The notes under the pieces: generated by a model
Told to the model about the DNA's origin: nothing
What the model saw: only the letters and a program-made list of their open reading frames with translations
The model's database searches: none
Assembly: GCF_007570935.1 (NCBI RefSeq)
Contig: NZ_VLLR01000001.1
Location: 1,054,001-1,118,000 of the forward strand
Origin: Lactobacillus sp. LL6
GTDB taxonomy: Bacteria > Bacillota > Bacilli > Lactobacillales > Lactobacillaceae
Length of the DNA: 64,000 bases
Direction: 5' to 3'
Shown: in pieces, positions 52,198 to 61,565 of the stretch
How positions within the stretch are numbered: the first letter of the stretch is position 1
Layout: every line of letters begins with the position of its first letter
Translations under genes and position numbers: made by a program

Positions 52198-53091
52198 TTA
52201 TTTCAAATATTCAGGAATTCTGCCTTCACTAATTTCTGTTCTCATAGCTAAATAATCATCATAACGACTTTGAGCAATTTTTCCTTCTTCAAGTAATTTT
52301 TTAACTTCACAACCTGGTTCTTGTAAATGCTGACAACCTCTGAATTTACATTTAACACTTGCTTTTTTAAATTCAACAAAATAATTGCAAAGTTCATTTA
52401 TTTTAATTGGGGTTAAATCAATTGATGAAAATCCTGGTGTATCAGCTAAAAAACCTTCTCCTAATTTAAATAGTTTTACAGCCCTAGTTGTATGTTTACC
52501 ACGATTTAAACTCATAGAAATTTCGCCAGTCTCTTGATTGGCATCTTCTTTTAGCTTATTTAATAAGGTAGATTTTCCAGCTCCTGATTGACCTGCTAAT
52601 GTCCAAATTTGCCCCTTTTTGATTTGATCAGGAATTTTTTGAATATCCTTTTCATTATCAAAAACTTGGTACCCGATCTCACGATAATATTTTAACTCTT
52701 TTTGAATAGTTGCTAATTTATCAGCAGGAAGTAAATCTCCTTTTGATAAATAAATAGTTACAGCAACTTTTTGCCAAGAGAAAAATGTTAGGAATCTATC
52801 TAACAGCTGCAAAGAAAAATCTGGCTGAACAGCAGAAATTACCAAAAGAACATGACTAACATTTGCAACAGCAGGACGACCAATACGATTAACTCGAGGC
52901 AAGATTTGTACTAAATATCCTATCCCCTTCTCATCAATCTTAACTTCAACGTGATCCCCTACTGCCGGCTTTTGTTTTTTCTGTCTAAAAGCTCCTCGTG
53001 CTCTAGTTCTTATAATTTCTCCATTATCCAATTCAACATCGTAAAAGCCTGCAATTAAACTGATAACAGTTCCTTCAGCTTGCTTTGTCAT
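52198..53091 (-). CDS. rsgA: Ribosome small-subunit-dependent GTPase RsgA
   Basis: RsgA checks late 30S assembly. The 297-residue product has an N-terminal OB fold ([16 protein letters not shown]). It is followed by a circularly permuted GTPase: YLSKGDLL near 113, P-loop [16 protein letters not shown] near 165 and DTPGFSS near 215. The C-terminal zinc-binding domain has Cys residues in [16 protein letters not shown]. Its ATG overlaps the prkC stop by 4 bases (ATGA). In low-GC Gram-positives RsgA is a known PrkC substrate, which fits this coupling. Confidence 0.96.
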   Translation of the reverse strand: MTKQAEGTVISLIAGFYDVELDNGEIIRTRARGAFRQKKQKPAVGDHVEVKIDEKGIGYLVQILPRVNRIGRPAVANVSHVLLVISAVQPDFSLQLLDRFLTFFSWQKVAVTIYLSKGDLLPADKLATIQKELKYYREIGYQVFDNEKDIQKIPDQIKKGQIWTLAGQSGAGKSTLLNKLKEDANQETGEISMSLNRGKHTTRAVKLFKLGEGFLADTPGFSSIDLTPIKINELCNYFVEFKKASVKCKFRGCQHLQEPGCEVKKLLEEGKIAQSRYDDYLAMRTEISEGRIPEYLK

Positions 53092-55112
53092 TTAGTCACC
53101 TTTTCACTTAATACTGTTTGACCATCTCTTACAACACGTAATTCACCATTATTATTTTTTAAAGTAAATGGAATTGAAAAATTAGTGTCGCGTTTTATAT
53201 AAAGATCTCGATAAATATTACTTATAGAATGGTCATCATCTTGAATATAGATCTGAACATGATTACCTTTATTGTTATCTTCTTTTTCGGCTTCATTGTC
53301 AGATTTTTCATCTTTACCAGAATTTGGCGCTTCATAATTTACAGTAAAATTCTTAGTTACTACAATATTTTCCTTTGCTTTTTCTTTAGCACCTTTAGAA
53401 ACAACAATAGTCACAGTTGAACCTTTTTCAATTTCCGTGCCAGCACTTGGATTCATTGAAATTACCATATTCTTTTCTACATCATCAGAATACTTTTCTG
53501 CAATTTGAAGAGTCAAATCATTTTCTTTTGCGTAATCTTGTGCACTCTTTAAAGAATAATTCTTTAAATTTTTAAGCTTAACCATTTGTTTCTTAGGACG
53601 TGTTTCTGGCTCTGGCTTTCCTTTAGACACAACTAAAGTAATTGTTGTCTGCTTAGGCTTAACTTCCACATCTGCAGCGATACTTTGACTAAGTACTTGA
53701 TCTGGCGGAACTTCTTCTGAAAATTGAGTTTCTTTGACAACTTCAAAGCCCATTTTTTCTAATTTTGCTTCAGCTTGCAAATAACTTTGTCCTGTAACGT
53801 CTGGAACTTTTACCATTCCAGCTCCATTAGAAATCACTAGATCAATTTCTTTACCTTTTGAAACTGATCTTCCAGAGTTAGGTTTAGTTTTAATTACTCG
53901 ACCAGCATCAATGCTATCTGATCTTTGATGAGAAATTTTTCCAAGTTCAAGCCCTGCTTTTTCGAGTTTTTGTTTTGCTGTTTCTTCAGTCATATTAGTA
54001 ACATCTGGGATTCTAATATTAGGATTATCTTTACTACTTAAAGCAAAAATCATCACAAAAACTATTAAAACAGCAGCCAAACTCATAAAAATCCACCACC
54101 ACTTATGCTTTTTTAGTGATTGCCAAAAGCCTGGTCTATTTGAATCTCCATCTGCATCATCTCCATTATCTTTTGGATCATCTGGAGGTGTTTTATTGCC
54201 ATCATCATTATCGCTAAATTTTGGCAACACTATCGTTTCATCATTATTAAAACCATGATCCGGCACAAACTCGGCTTCATTTCTTCGACTAGCATCTAAA
54301 CTAGTATCAAGGTCTGCCTTCATTTCTTGAGCTGTTTTATAACGATCTCGTGGGTCTTTAGCAGTTGCTTTTAAAACAACATTTTCTAAAGCCTGCGGTA
54401 CTTCAGGGTCTTTTTTGCGAATAGATGGAATTGCTTCTTGAGCATGTTTTAAAGCAATTGAAACTGGAGTATCACCATTAAAAGGTACCTTTCCTGTAAT
54501 CAACTCATACAAGATAATACCTAAGGAATAAATATCTGATTGTTTAGTTACCAAACCACCTCGAGTTTGTTCAGGAGACATATAGTGTACTGACCCCATT
54601 ACAGAATTAGTTTGAGTAACTGAACTTTGATTGAGTGCTACGGCAATTCCAAAATCTGCGATTTTAATATTTCCACGTTTATCCATCAAAATATTCTGTG
54701 GTTTTAAGTCACGGTGAATTACATTATGCTTATGAGCCAAAGTCATTGCACTTAAAATTTGATCCATTATGCGAATAACTTCATGCAGATCAAGAGGAGA
54801 ATTTTCTAAAATATAATCCTTTAAGTCTGGTCCATCTACATATTCCATCACCATATAAGGCAAGCCATTGTCAGTTCCCACATCAAGAACTGACACGATA
54901 TTGGGATGACTTAATTCGCTAGTTGCCAAAGCTTCTCGCTGAAAACGAGCTAAAGTTTGCGATTCCTTTTGTAAGTCTAATCGTAAAACTTTAACTGCAA
55001 CTTTTCGCTGCAAAATTATATCTTCTGCCAAATATACATTGGCCATTCCACCTTCGCCCAAGGTATCAATGATTCGATAACGTTCGCCAAGCAAATAACC
55101 CTTATCGATCAT
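53088..55112 (-). CDS. prkC: PASTA-domain Ser/Thr protein kinase PrkC/StkP
   Basis: This membrane kinase senses muropeptides and wall status and phosphorylates cell-division and translation proteins. The 674-residue product has a kinase domain (about 10-275) with [19 protein letters not shown] near 135, DFGIAVAL near 153 and SPEQTRGG. An acidic linker follows, then one transmembrane helix near 340-365 ([18 protein letters not shown]). Three PASTA repeats span about 372-575 ([49 protein letters not shown]). A C-terminal Asn/Lys-rich spacer leads to an extra beta-rich region to the end. The start overlaps stp by ATGA. Confidence 0.95.
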   Translation of the reverse strand: MIDKGYLLGERYRIIDTLGEGGMANVYLAEDIILQRKVAVKVLRLDLQKESQTLARFQREALATSELSHPNIVSVLDVGTDNGLPYMVMEYVDGPDLKDYILENSPLDLHEVIRIMDQILSAMTLAHKHNVIHRDLKPQNILMDKRGNIKIADFGIAVALNQSSVTQTNSVMGSVHYMSPEQTRGGLVTKQSDIYSLGIILYELITGKVPFNGDTPVSIALKHAQEAIPSIRKKDPEVPQALENVVLKATAKDPRDRYKTAQEMKADLDTSLDASRRNEAEFVPDHGFNNDETIVLPKFSDNDDGNKTPPDDPKDNGDDADGDSNRPGFWQSLKKHKWWWIFMSLAAVLIVFVMIFALSSKDNPNIRIPDVTNMTEETAKQKLEKAGLELGKISHQRSDSIDAGRVIKTKPNSGRSVSKGKEIDLVISNGAGMVKVPDVTGQSYLQAEAKLEKMGFEVVKETQFSEEVPPDQVLSQSIAADVEVKPKQTTITLVVSKGKPEPETRPKKQMVKLKNLKNYSLKSAQDYAKENDLTLQIAEKYSDDVEKNMVISMNPSAGTEIEKGSTVTIVVSKGAKEKAKENIVVTKNFTVNYEAPNSGKDEKSDNEAEKEDNNKGNHVQIYIQDDDHSISNIYRDLYIKRDTNFSIPFTLKNNNGELRVVRDGQTVLSEKVTK

Positions 55113-55858
55113 TTACTTTCGTCCTCCTTGTTCCAAATTAGACAAACGGTAATATTATCACCACCACCTAATCTATTAGCTTCATTGATTAACTTATTAC
55201 AACGATCTTGCAAGCTTAAATCTCTAGTTGCCAAAATTTGCTGGATCTGAGGATCACTTAATGAATTAGTTAATCCATCAGTACATAACAAAATAATATC
55301 ATTGGCATGAAGATCAATCTCACAAAATTCGGGATCAATAGTGCTTGATACTCCTAAAGCTTGGGTAATAATATTTTTTTGCGGATGATGTTTAGCCTGT
55401 TCTTTAGTAATTTGTCCCATTTTTACCAATTCATTAACTAAAGAATGATCTTCTGTTAATTGGACAAAATTTCCATCAGCATAACTATAAGCCCTTGAAT
55501 CACCTAAGTGAGCAATTAAAGCTGTATCTTTAAAGGCAAATGCTAAAACTATTGTGGTCCCCATCCCATTTAAATCAGGAAAACGATCGGCAGTTTTTAA
55601 GATCGTTTCATTTTCAGAATTTAATTGAACATCTAACCATTTATGAGCTAAAACTGCATCTTTAAAATCGGTCATTTTAAAATTATGGCCTAAATGACTC
55701 ACTGCCATTGTAGATGCCACGTCGCCACCTTGATGACCGCCCATACCATCACACACAATTGCCAATGTTACGTCACTTTTATTTTTAAAAACTTGTACAA
55801 AGTCCTGATTGCTCTCTCGTATTCTTCCAATACTTGAGGCATATGCTGTTTTAATCAA
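55109..55858 (-). CDS. stp: PP2C-type protein phosphatase Stp/PrpC
   Basis: This metal-dependent phosphatase reverses PrkC phosphorylation. The 249-residue product has the PP2C motifs SSIGRIRESNQD near 10, VCDGMGGHQGGDVAS near 35 with metal-binding Asp, AHLGDSRAYS near 118, LTEDHSLVNELVKMG near 133, CTDGLTNSL near 195, and GGGDNITV near 235. The start is TTG at 55856-55858 with GAGG upstream in the end of rsmB. It overlaps prkC by 4 bases, the standard kinase-phosphatase pairing. Confidence 0.95.
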   Translation of the reverse strand: MIKTAYASSIGRIRESNQDFVQVFKNKSDVTLAIVCDGMGGHQGGDVASTMAVSHLGHNFKMTDFKDAVLAHKWLDVQLNSENETILKTADRFPDLNGMGTTIVLAFAFKDTALIAHLGDSRAYSYADGNFVQLTEDHSLVNELVKMGQITKEQAKHHPQKNIITQALGVSSTIDPEFCEIDLHANDIILLCTDGLTNSLSDPQIQQILATRDLSLQDRCNKLINEANRLGGGDNITVCLIWNKEDESK

Positions 55859-55861
55859 AAT

Positions 55862-57187
55862 CTAACCTCGCAATTTAAACTTGGCTATAAAGAAGCCATC
55901 ACTACCATAGCTATCTGGTAAAATTTTTAACATTCCTGTTTTGGATGCTACTTTTTCTAACTTAAATGGAGCCAATTCAAAATCGGGATGTCTTTGTAAA
56001 AACTTTTCTACCACTTCTTCATCTTCTTCAACAGAAATAGTGCAAGTTGAATACACTAACTCGCCTTCTTTTTTCAGAAGTGGAGCAATAGAATCCAATA
56101 TATCTAATTGGATTTTTTGTAAATTAAGTAAATCATCCAATTTTTTCGAATATCTAATTTCAGGCTTTCTTCTAAGAAGCCCTAATCCTGAACATGGTGC
56201 ATCTACTAGTATTCTATCAAATTGTTGCTTTGAAAAGTATTCATGCGCTTTGCGAGCATCTACACCTTTGGTAGTTACTCTTTCATTTACACCCATTCTT
56301 TGAGCATTTTGACGCACTAATTTTAACTTCTTTTCATGGATGTCTAATGCAGTTACACTACCTTCATTTAATTTTTCAGCAATTTGAATAGTCTTGCCCC
56401 CCGGAGCACTGCAAGCATCTAATACTTTTTCATTACCATTAATGTCAAAAACATCTGCCACTAAGCTAGCTGCTTCATCTTGAATTGTCAAAGCTCCATT
56501 TTTAAATAAGTCAGTGTCAATTATTCCACCATGACTTAAAATCACATCATGACTAGATAAACTAGAATATTCTGGGTCAAACCCTATTTTTTTCAATTCA
56601 ATAAAAGTTTTCTTTTGATCTACTAAGCTAGATAAACGAACACTATTTTTAGCATTTTCATTAAAACTAGCCAAAATGCTCTCTGTTCGTTTTTTACCCC
56701 AGTTTTTAACAAAATATTCCACTAACCAAATTGGCATACTTTCTTTCACGCTTATATACTTAAGGCTATCTTTTGGACTAGGTAAAATTTCACCTCTGCG
56801 TGTCAATGCTCGTAAAATACCATTAACTAATCTAAAGCCTGATGAATGATGCTTTCCAAATTGTTTAGCTAGTTTATTTGCTTCATCTAAAATTGCTCGA
56901 TTAGGTACTTTATCTAAGAAAAAAATCTGATATGCCGACATTAACAGAAGTGGCATAATATATTTTTCTGTGATTTTAGTTTTTATTAAACCTTTAAATT
57001 GATATTCTAGATAAATTTTATATTGTATAGTTCCATAAACTAATTTTGTAGCTAAGTTTTGATCAGCTTGTGAAAGGTGCGAATTTTTCAAGCTGTTATT
57101 CAAACTGATATTTGAATATGAACCATCTTCTAACACACGAATTAAAGTATTAAGCGCTATTGAACGCGCAGTCTTAGTCGTCGACAA
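55862..57187 (-). CDS. rsmB: 16S rRNA (cytosine967-C5)-methyltransferase RsmB (Sun)
   Basis: RsmB methylates C967 of 16S rRNA. The 441-residue product has an N-terminal NusB-like RNA-binding domain (about 1-140), then a SAM methyltransferase: VLDACSAPGGKTIQIAE near 255, ALDIHEKK, VDAPCSGLGLLRRKPEIRY near 325 with one catalytic Cys, and YSTCTISVEEDEEVV near 380 with the other. The start is a TTG at 57185-57187, with AGGAG 6 bases upstream; it overlaps the end of fmt by 14 bases. The order fmt-rsmB-stp-prkC is as in B. subtilis, without an rlmN gene before stp. Confidence 0.95.
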   Translation of the reverse strand: MSTTKTARSIALNTLIRVLEDGSYSNISLNNSLKNSHLSQADQNLATKLVYGTIQYKIYLEYQFKGLIKTKITEKYIMPLLLMSAYQIFFLDKVPNRAILDEANKLAKQFGKHHSSGFRLVNGILRALTRRGEILPSPKDSLKYISVKESMPIWLVEYFVKNWGKKRTESILASFNENAKNSVRLSSLVDQKKTFIELKKIGFDPEYSSLSSHDVILSHGGIIDTDLFKNGALTIQDEAASLVADVFDINGNEKVLDACSAPGGKTIQIAEKLNEGSVTALDIHEKKLKLVRQNAQRMGVNERVTTKGVDARKAHEYFSKQQFDRILVDAPCSGLGLLRRKPEIRYSKKLDDLLNLQKIQLDILDSIAPLLKKEGELVYSTCTISVEEDEEVVEKFLQRHPDFELAPFKLEKVASKTGMLKILPDSYGSDGFFIAKFKLRG

Positions 57188-58118
57188 TTTTTTCTCCTAT
57201 CGTAAACTTGCTACCTTGACCATTTAAGAAATTCTTAACTGGCATTCTTTTCTTTCCAGCAGGTTGGAGCTCAAGTAAATTAAGAACCGTTCCGTTAGCA
57301 AAGCTAATAGCAAATCTGTCTTTATTATCTACTAAACTTCCTGCTTCTAAGTCAGTCTTATCAGAAGCTACTTCTGCTTTCCAAACTTTAAGTCGCTTAT
57401 TATCCACAATCATATAAGCGCCTGGATCTGGATTAAGTCCACGAAGCAAATTATTAGCTTCTTGGGCAGTCATTTTAGTAGTAATTTGTTCTTGAGACTT
57501 TTTAATATTTGGTGAAAATACAACTTCAGCTTCATTTTGAGGGATTTTTTCTGCACTTCCATCTTCGATTTTAGGTAAAGTTTCTAATAAAAGATCGCGA
57601 CCTAAATAAGATAGCTTTTCAAAAATTGTTCCTGCAGTATCCTCTTCTTCTATATCGATAGCCTTTTGAGCGTACATATCACCAGCATCCATTTTCTTGA
57701 CCATTTCCATGATAGTTACTCCAGTTTGCTTATCACCATTAATTAGTGAATATTGAATTGGAGCTCCACCACGATATTTTGGTAAAAGAGAGCCATGAAC
57801 ATTGACTGCTGCAATTTTTACTGAATTTAAAAATTTCGTTGGTAAAAATTGACCGTAAGCTGCAGTAACAATAAAATCAGCATTCATTTTAATTAATTCA
57901 TTCATTTCATCTGAACCAGATAGTTTAGCTGGCTGATATACTGGAATATTTAATTTTTCTGCAGCAATTTTAGCAGGTGTTTTAGTAATTTTTTGTTTAC
58001 GCCCTACCTTTTTATCAGGTTGTGTAACTACTGCTTTTACATCGTAGCCTTTATTAACTAGTCCTTCCAAAACTGGAACAGCAAAGTTAGGTGTTCCCAT
58101 AAAAATTATTGATGTCAT
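57174..58118 (-). CDS. fmt: Methionyl-tRNA formyltransferase
   Basis: Fmt formylates initiator Met-tRNA. The 314-residue product has TSIIFMGTPNFAVPVLEGL at the N terminus, VNVHGSLLPKYRGGAPIQYSLINGD near 105-130 with the catalytic Asn/His and the SLLPKYRG loop, and a C-terminal OB-like tRNA-binding domain. I choose the ATG at 58116-58118 with AAGGAG upstream. An in-frame extension of 16 codons overlaps priA and lacks a ribosome site. It begins 10 bases after priA. Confidence 0.96.
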   Translation of the reverse strand: MTSIIFMGTPNFAVPVLEGLVNKGYDVKAVVTQPDKKVGRKQKITKTPAKIAAEKLNIPVYQPAKLSGSDEMNELIKMNADFIVTAAYGQFLPTKFLNSVKIAAVNVHGSLLPKYRGGAPIQYSLINGDKQTGVTIMEMVKKMDAGDMYAQKAIDIEEEDTAGTIFEKLSYLGRDLLLETLPKIEDGSAEKIPQNEAEVVFSPNIKKSQEQITTKMTAQEANNLLRGLNPDPGAYMIVDNKRLKVWKAEVASDKTDLEAGSLVDNKDRFAISFANGTVLNLLELQPAGKKRMPVKNFLNGQGSKFTIGEKIVDD

Positions 58119-58128
58119 AATTTTCTCC

Positions 58129-60528
58129 TTACATAATTCTTTCTGGTTCATTATCAATATAGACATTTAAGCCATATTTTTTAATCTCTTGTGCTGAATC
58201 TTGAATTTGATGCAGCAAATTATTTAAATTTTCCTCTTTTTTATATTTTACCAGTATTTGATAATAATACTGATTTTTTAAACGAGAAATTGCACTTGGT
58301 GTTGGTCCCAAAATAATTGCATTAGCATGTAAATTATTTTGAAGCTTTCGTTTAATTTTAAAAGCTTGTCGTGCAGCATTTTGTTCATTTTTAGATGCAA
58401 TTGAAATTAAAACTGTATAAAAATATGGTGGATAATCTCCTTCATGTCGTACATGCATTTCATAATTATAAAATTGTTCATAATTTTGTGATTGCGCTAA
58501 TTGAATTGCATAATGCTCAGGATTATAAGTTTGAATAAGAACTTCGCCAGTTTTATCTGCACGTCCTGCACGTCCTGCCACTTGCGTTAACAGTTCAAAA
58601 GTCTTCTCAGATGCATTATAATCTGGCAGCCATAAACCAGTATCTGCGTTTATTACCCCAACTAGGGTTACATTAGGAAAGTCTAAACCTTTTGCAATCA
58701 TTTGAGTTCCTAAAAGAATATCTGCTTCATGATTGCCAAACTTATCCAAAATTTTTTTATAGCTACCTTTTCTTCTAGTAGTATCTACATCCATTCGCAA
58801 GATCTTCGCTTCTGGAAGCAGTTCTTCTAATTCTTCTTGAACTTTTTGTGTACCCGTTCCTAAAAAGCGAATTTTATTTGATTGACAATTAGGACAAAGT
58901 TGCGGGATTTTCTCACTATAACCACAATAATGACATTGCATTTGATTAGTATCTTTATGCATCGTCAAAGATAAATCACAATTAGGACATTTTAAAACAA
59001 AGCCGCATTCTCGACAAAGCATAAAATTAGCAAACCCACGCCTATTAAGCATTAAAATAGTTTGTTCATTTTTGGCTAAACGCTTTTTAATAGCATTAAA
59101 TAAGTCTGTTGATATATCAAACTGACCTCCTGCAAATTCTACATGCTTTAGATCAATTAATTTAACTTGTGGCAATTTCTTTTGATTTGCTCTTTTGGTT
59201 AATTTAAGTAAAGTATATACTCCTTTTTGAGCTCGAGCCCGACTTCCCAGTGACGGAGTAGCACTTCCTAAAACAAGGGGGCAATTATTATACTTACTAC
59301 GCCATAATGCCACGTCACGGGCATGATAACGTGGATCAGAATCTTGCTTATATGAAGATTCATGTTCTTCATCAATTACAATCAATCCAATATTTTTAAG
59401 CGGTGCAAAAACTGCACTCCTTGCTCCAACAACTACTCTAGTTTCTCCTCTACGAATTCGGCGCCATTCATCATACAATTCCCCTTCAGAAAGTCCGCTA
59501 TGAAGTACAGCTACTTCTTGTCCAAATCTTTCTTTAACTTGTGAAACCATTTGTGGAGTTAAAGAAATTTCCGGTACTAACATCAAAGCATTTCTTCTAT
59601 TTTCCAAAGCCTGGCTAATAGCATGTAGATATACTTCTGTTTTACCACTTCCAGTAATTCCTTCCAATAAATAAGTTTTTGATTCTTTATTTTTAATAGA
59701 AGAATTAATCTGTTTAAGAGCTATTTTTTGCTCATCATTTAATTTAATGTTTTTAGAAATATTTTTATTATCTTTAAAACCGGCTAAGGGATTACGATAT
59801 ACTTCTATTTTCTTTTTTTGAAGCCAATTTTTATTAACTGCATTAGCTAAAGTAGCAGCATTAATTTGAGCATCGTTTTCAAGAATATTTTGCATTTTAG
59901 GATAAGAAGTATAATTTTGTATGATGTCCATTAATAAACGCTTTTGATTAGTAGCGTTGTGTCTTAAAGAATTATAAATTGTTAGATACTCTTCTTTAGA
60001 TTTGGTTAATATATATTGATTTTCAGTCTTAGTTTTAGCCTTATTTTCTACTATATACTCAATTTTAGCATCTTGCGATTTTAGCAGCTTATGTACAAAA
60101 GAAATTTCTTTAATATCATTTATCCTATTTAAATCAATTGGATTTCCTTGAAAATAGGGCATTTTTTTAGCTTTTTCACTTATAGGACTCAAAATTTTTC
60201 GATAATTCGCTCTCATTACACGTGGAAGCATTGCCTTTAAAATTGTAATTCGATAAGAAAAAACTTCTCTAGCTAATTCTGCTGACAGTTCTACAAGCTC
60301 AGGAGTAAGGGGTGGCATTTCATCAACTACCAATAATAAGTCACGCAATTTTCCTGAAAAGTTGCTACTTTCACTGATTCCAACAACAAAACCTTGCAAT
60401 TTTCTTGGTCCAAATGGTACAACAACTCGCGACCCTACTTTAACATCTGGTAATTCAGATGGGATATGGTATTCAAAAATTCTATCAGTTTGTTTAGCTG
60501 CAATATCTACAATAACTTGCGCAATCAT
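58129..60528 (-). CDS. priA: Primosomal replication-restart helicase PriA
   Basis: PriA reloads the replicative helicase at repaired forks. The 799-residue product has the 3'-DNA-binding domain (AQVIVDIAAKQTDRIFEYHIP), a winged helix, helicase motifs LLEGITGSGKTEVYLHAI near 280, VIDEEHESSYKQD near 375 and LGSATPSLGS. A zinc-binding insertion follows with paired cysteines (CRECGFVLKCPNCD, CHYCGYSEKIPQLCPNC near 505-545), then TQMIAKGLDFPNVTLV and QVAGRAGRADK. The gap to rpoZ contains a strong terminator and no recognisable promoter, so supply may be by read-through. Confidence 0.97.
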   Translation of the reverse strand: MIAQVIVDIAAKQTDRIFEYHIPSELPDVKVGSRVVVPFGPRKLQGFVVGISESSNFSGKLRDLLLVVDEMPPLTPELVELSAELAREVFSYRITILKAMLPRVMRANYRKILSPISEKAKKMPYFQGNPIDLNRINDIKEISFVHKLLKSQDAKIEYIVENKAKTKTENQYILTKSKEEYLTIYNSLRHNATNQKRLLMDIIQNYTSYPKMQNILENDAQINAATLANAVNKNWLQKKKIEVYRNPLAGFKDNKNISKNIKLNDEQKIALKQINSSIKNKESKTYLLEGITGSGKTEVYLHAISQALENRRNALMLVPEISLTPQMVSQVKERFGQEVAVLHSGLSEGELYDEWRRIRRGETRVVVGARSAVFAPLKNIGLIVIDEEHESSYKQDSDPRYHARDVALWRSKYNNCPLVLGSATPSLGSRARAQKGVYTLLKLTKRANQKKLPQVKLIDLKHVEFAGGQFDISTDLFNAIKKRLAKNEQTILMLNRRGFANFMLCRECGFVLKCPNCDLSLTMHKDTNQMQCHYCGYSEKIPQLCPNCQSNKIRFLGTGTQKVQEELEELLPEAKILRMDVDTTRRKGSYKKILDKFGNHEADILLGTQMIAKGLDFPNVTLVGVINADTGLWLPDYNASEKTFELLTQVAGRAGRADKTGEVLIQTYNPEHYAIQLAQSQNYEQFYNYEMHVRHEGDYPPYFYTVLISIASKNEQNAARQAFKIKRKLQNNLHANAIILGPTPSAISRLKNQYYYQILVKYKKEENLNNLLHQIQDSAQEIKKYGLNVYIDNEPERIM

Positions 60529-60542
60529 TTAAATTCCTTTTG

Positions 60543-60578
60543 TAAAAAATGACCCCCATCTATTTGATGGAGGTCATT
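60543..60578 (-). terminator. Terminator between rpoZ and priA
   Basis: On the minus strand AATGACCTCCATC-AAATA-GATGGGGGTCATT is followed by TTTTTAC (one G-U pair in the stem). It lies inside a co-directional run and is followed by no visible promoter. Confidence 0.82.
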
Positions 60579-60583
60579 AACTT

Positions 60584-60811
60584 TTATTCATCTACCAGGT
60601 TAACCTCGCGGTGAGCTGGATCAACTGTAACCTTACCAGCTGCAATTTCTTCAAGAGCTCGACCTACAGACTTGTCACATTTAAAGTGTTCAAGTGTTGG
60701 TGGTACTCCTGCTTCAAGTTCATGTGCACGTTTGGCAGCAAGTACTGATAATGAATAACGCGAATCAACGCGAGACAATAATTTATCAATTGATGGGTAT
60801 GTAATTCTCAT
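60584..60811 (-). CDS. rpoZ: RNA polymerase omega subunit
   Basis: Omega is a small accessory RNA polymerase subunit that aids assembly of the beta' subunit. The 75-residue product contains [28 protein letters not shown] and [15 protein letters not shown], the omega signature. I choose the ATG at 60809-60811 with GGGAGG upstream; the open frame continues far into gmk, but as antisense-free overlap without a start signal. It starts 1 base after the gmk stop, so the two are coupled, as is common. Confidence 0.95.
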   Translation of the reverse strand: MRITYPSIDKLLSRVDSRYSLSVLAAKRAHELEAGVPPTLEHFKCDKSVGRALEEIAAGKVTVDPAHREVNLVDE

Positions 60812-60812
60812 A

Positions 60813-61427
60813 TTAATCCTCCCTGACCATTTTACGGTAGTCATCGATAACTCGCTTAACACTGACGTGTTCAGCATCAACGATTGCCTTGATATGATCA
60901 ACTGCATTTGCAACAGTATCATTAACCACGGCATAGTCGTAATCTTGCATTACTAAAATTTCTTTGCGCGCTTGCTTAATTCTTCCCATAATCACATCTT
61001 CAGATTCAGTGCCTCTATTTTCAAGACGCATATGCAAAGTATGCAAATCTGGCGGCGTTAAGAAAATGAATACGCCATCTGGCATTTTTTCACGGACCTT
61101 TTGTGCACCATTAACATCAATTTCAAGCAAAACATCTTTGCCTTCTTCTAACATTTTTTTAACTGGTGCAACAGGTGTGCCATAAAAATTACCTACGTAT
61201 TCATTATATTCCAGAAGCTCTCCTTGGTTAATAGCTTCTTGGAATCTCTCACGACTTACGAAATAATAATCTACTCCATCCACTTCGCCAGGACGAGGCT
61301 TACGCGTAGTCATTGAAACAGAATATTCAAAAGGAAACACCTTATTTTCAACAATTGCGCTTTTAACGGTTCCTTTACCAACACCCGAAGGACCCGAAAG
61401 GACGAGTAACAAACCTTTATCTGCCAT
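60813..61427 (-). CDS. gmk: Guanylate kinase
   Basis: Gmk converts GMP to GDP. The 204-residue product begins [21 protein letters not shown] with the P-loop near 10-17 and has [22 protein letters not shown] near 38-59, the GMP-binding region, and [15 protein letters not shown] near 75. ATG at 61425-61427 has AGGAG 8 bases upstream; a GTG three codons earlier is too near that site. It precedes rpoZ by one base and may start the transcription unit; a weak TTGAAA/CAAACT promoter candidate lies near 61467-61495. Confidence 0.96.
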   Translation of the reverse strand: MADKGLLLVLSGPSGVGKGTVKSAIVENKVFPFEYSVSMTTRKPRPGEVDGVDYYFVSRERFQEAINQGELLEYNEYVGNFYGTPVAPVKKMLEEGKDVLLEIDVNGAQKVREKMPDGVFIFLTPPDLHTLHMRLENRGTESEDVIMGRIKQARKEILVMQDYDYAVVNDTVANAVDHIKAIVDAEHVSVKRVIDDYRKMVRED

Positions 61428-61526
61428 GCCGAACACTCCTAGAAATATCTAATATATTTAGTTTGCACTAAAATAGTTTCTTTTTCAAGTCTTAACCTTA
61501 GAAAAAAGGTTTTATTTTACAAAAAT

Positions 61527-61565
61527 AAAAAACAGAAGTTTGCAATTATTTGCATCCCTCTGTTT
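61527..61565 (-). terminator. Rho-independent terminator of recN
   Basis: On the minus strand AAACAGAGGG...GCAA-TAA-TTGC...TTCTGTTT with internal mismatches is followed by TTTATTTTT. It overlaps the recN stop codon. Confidence 0.7.
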
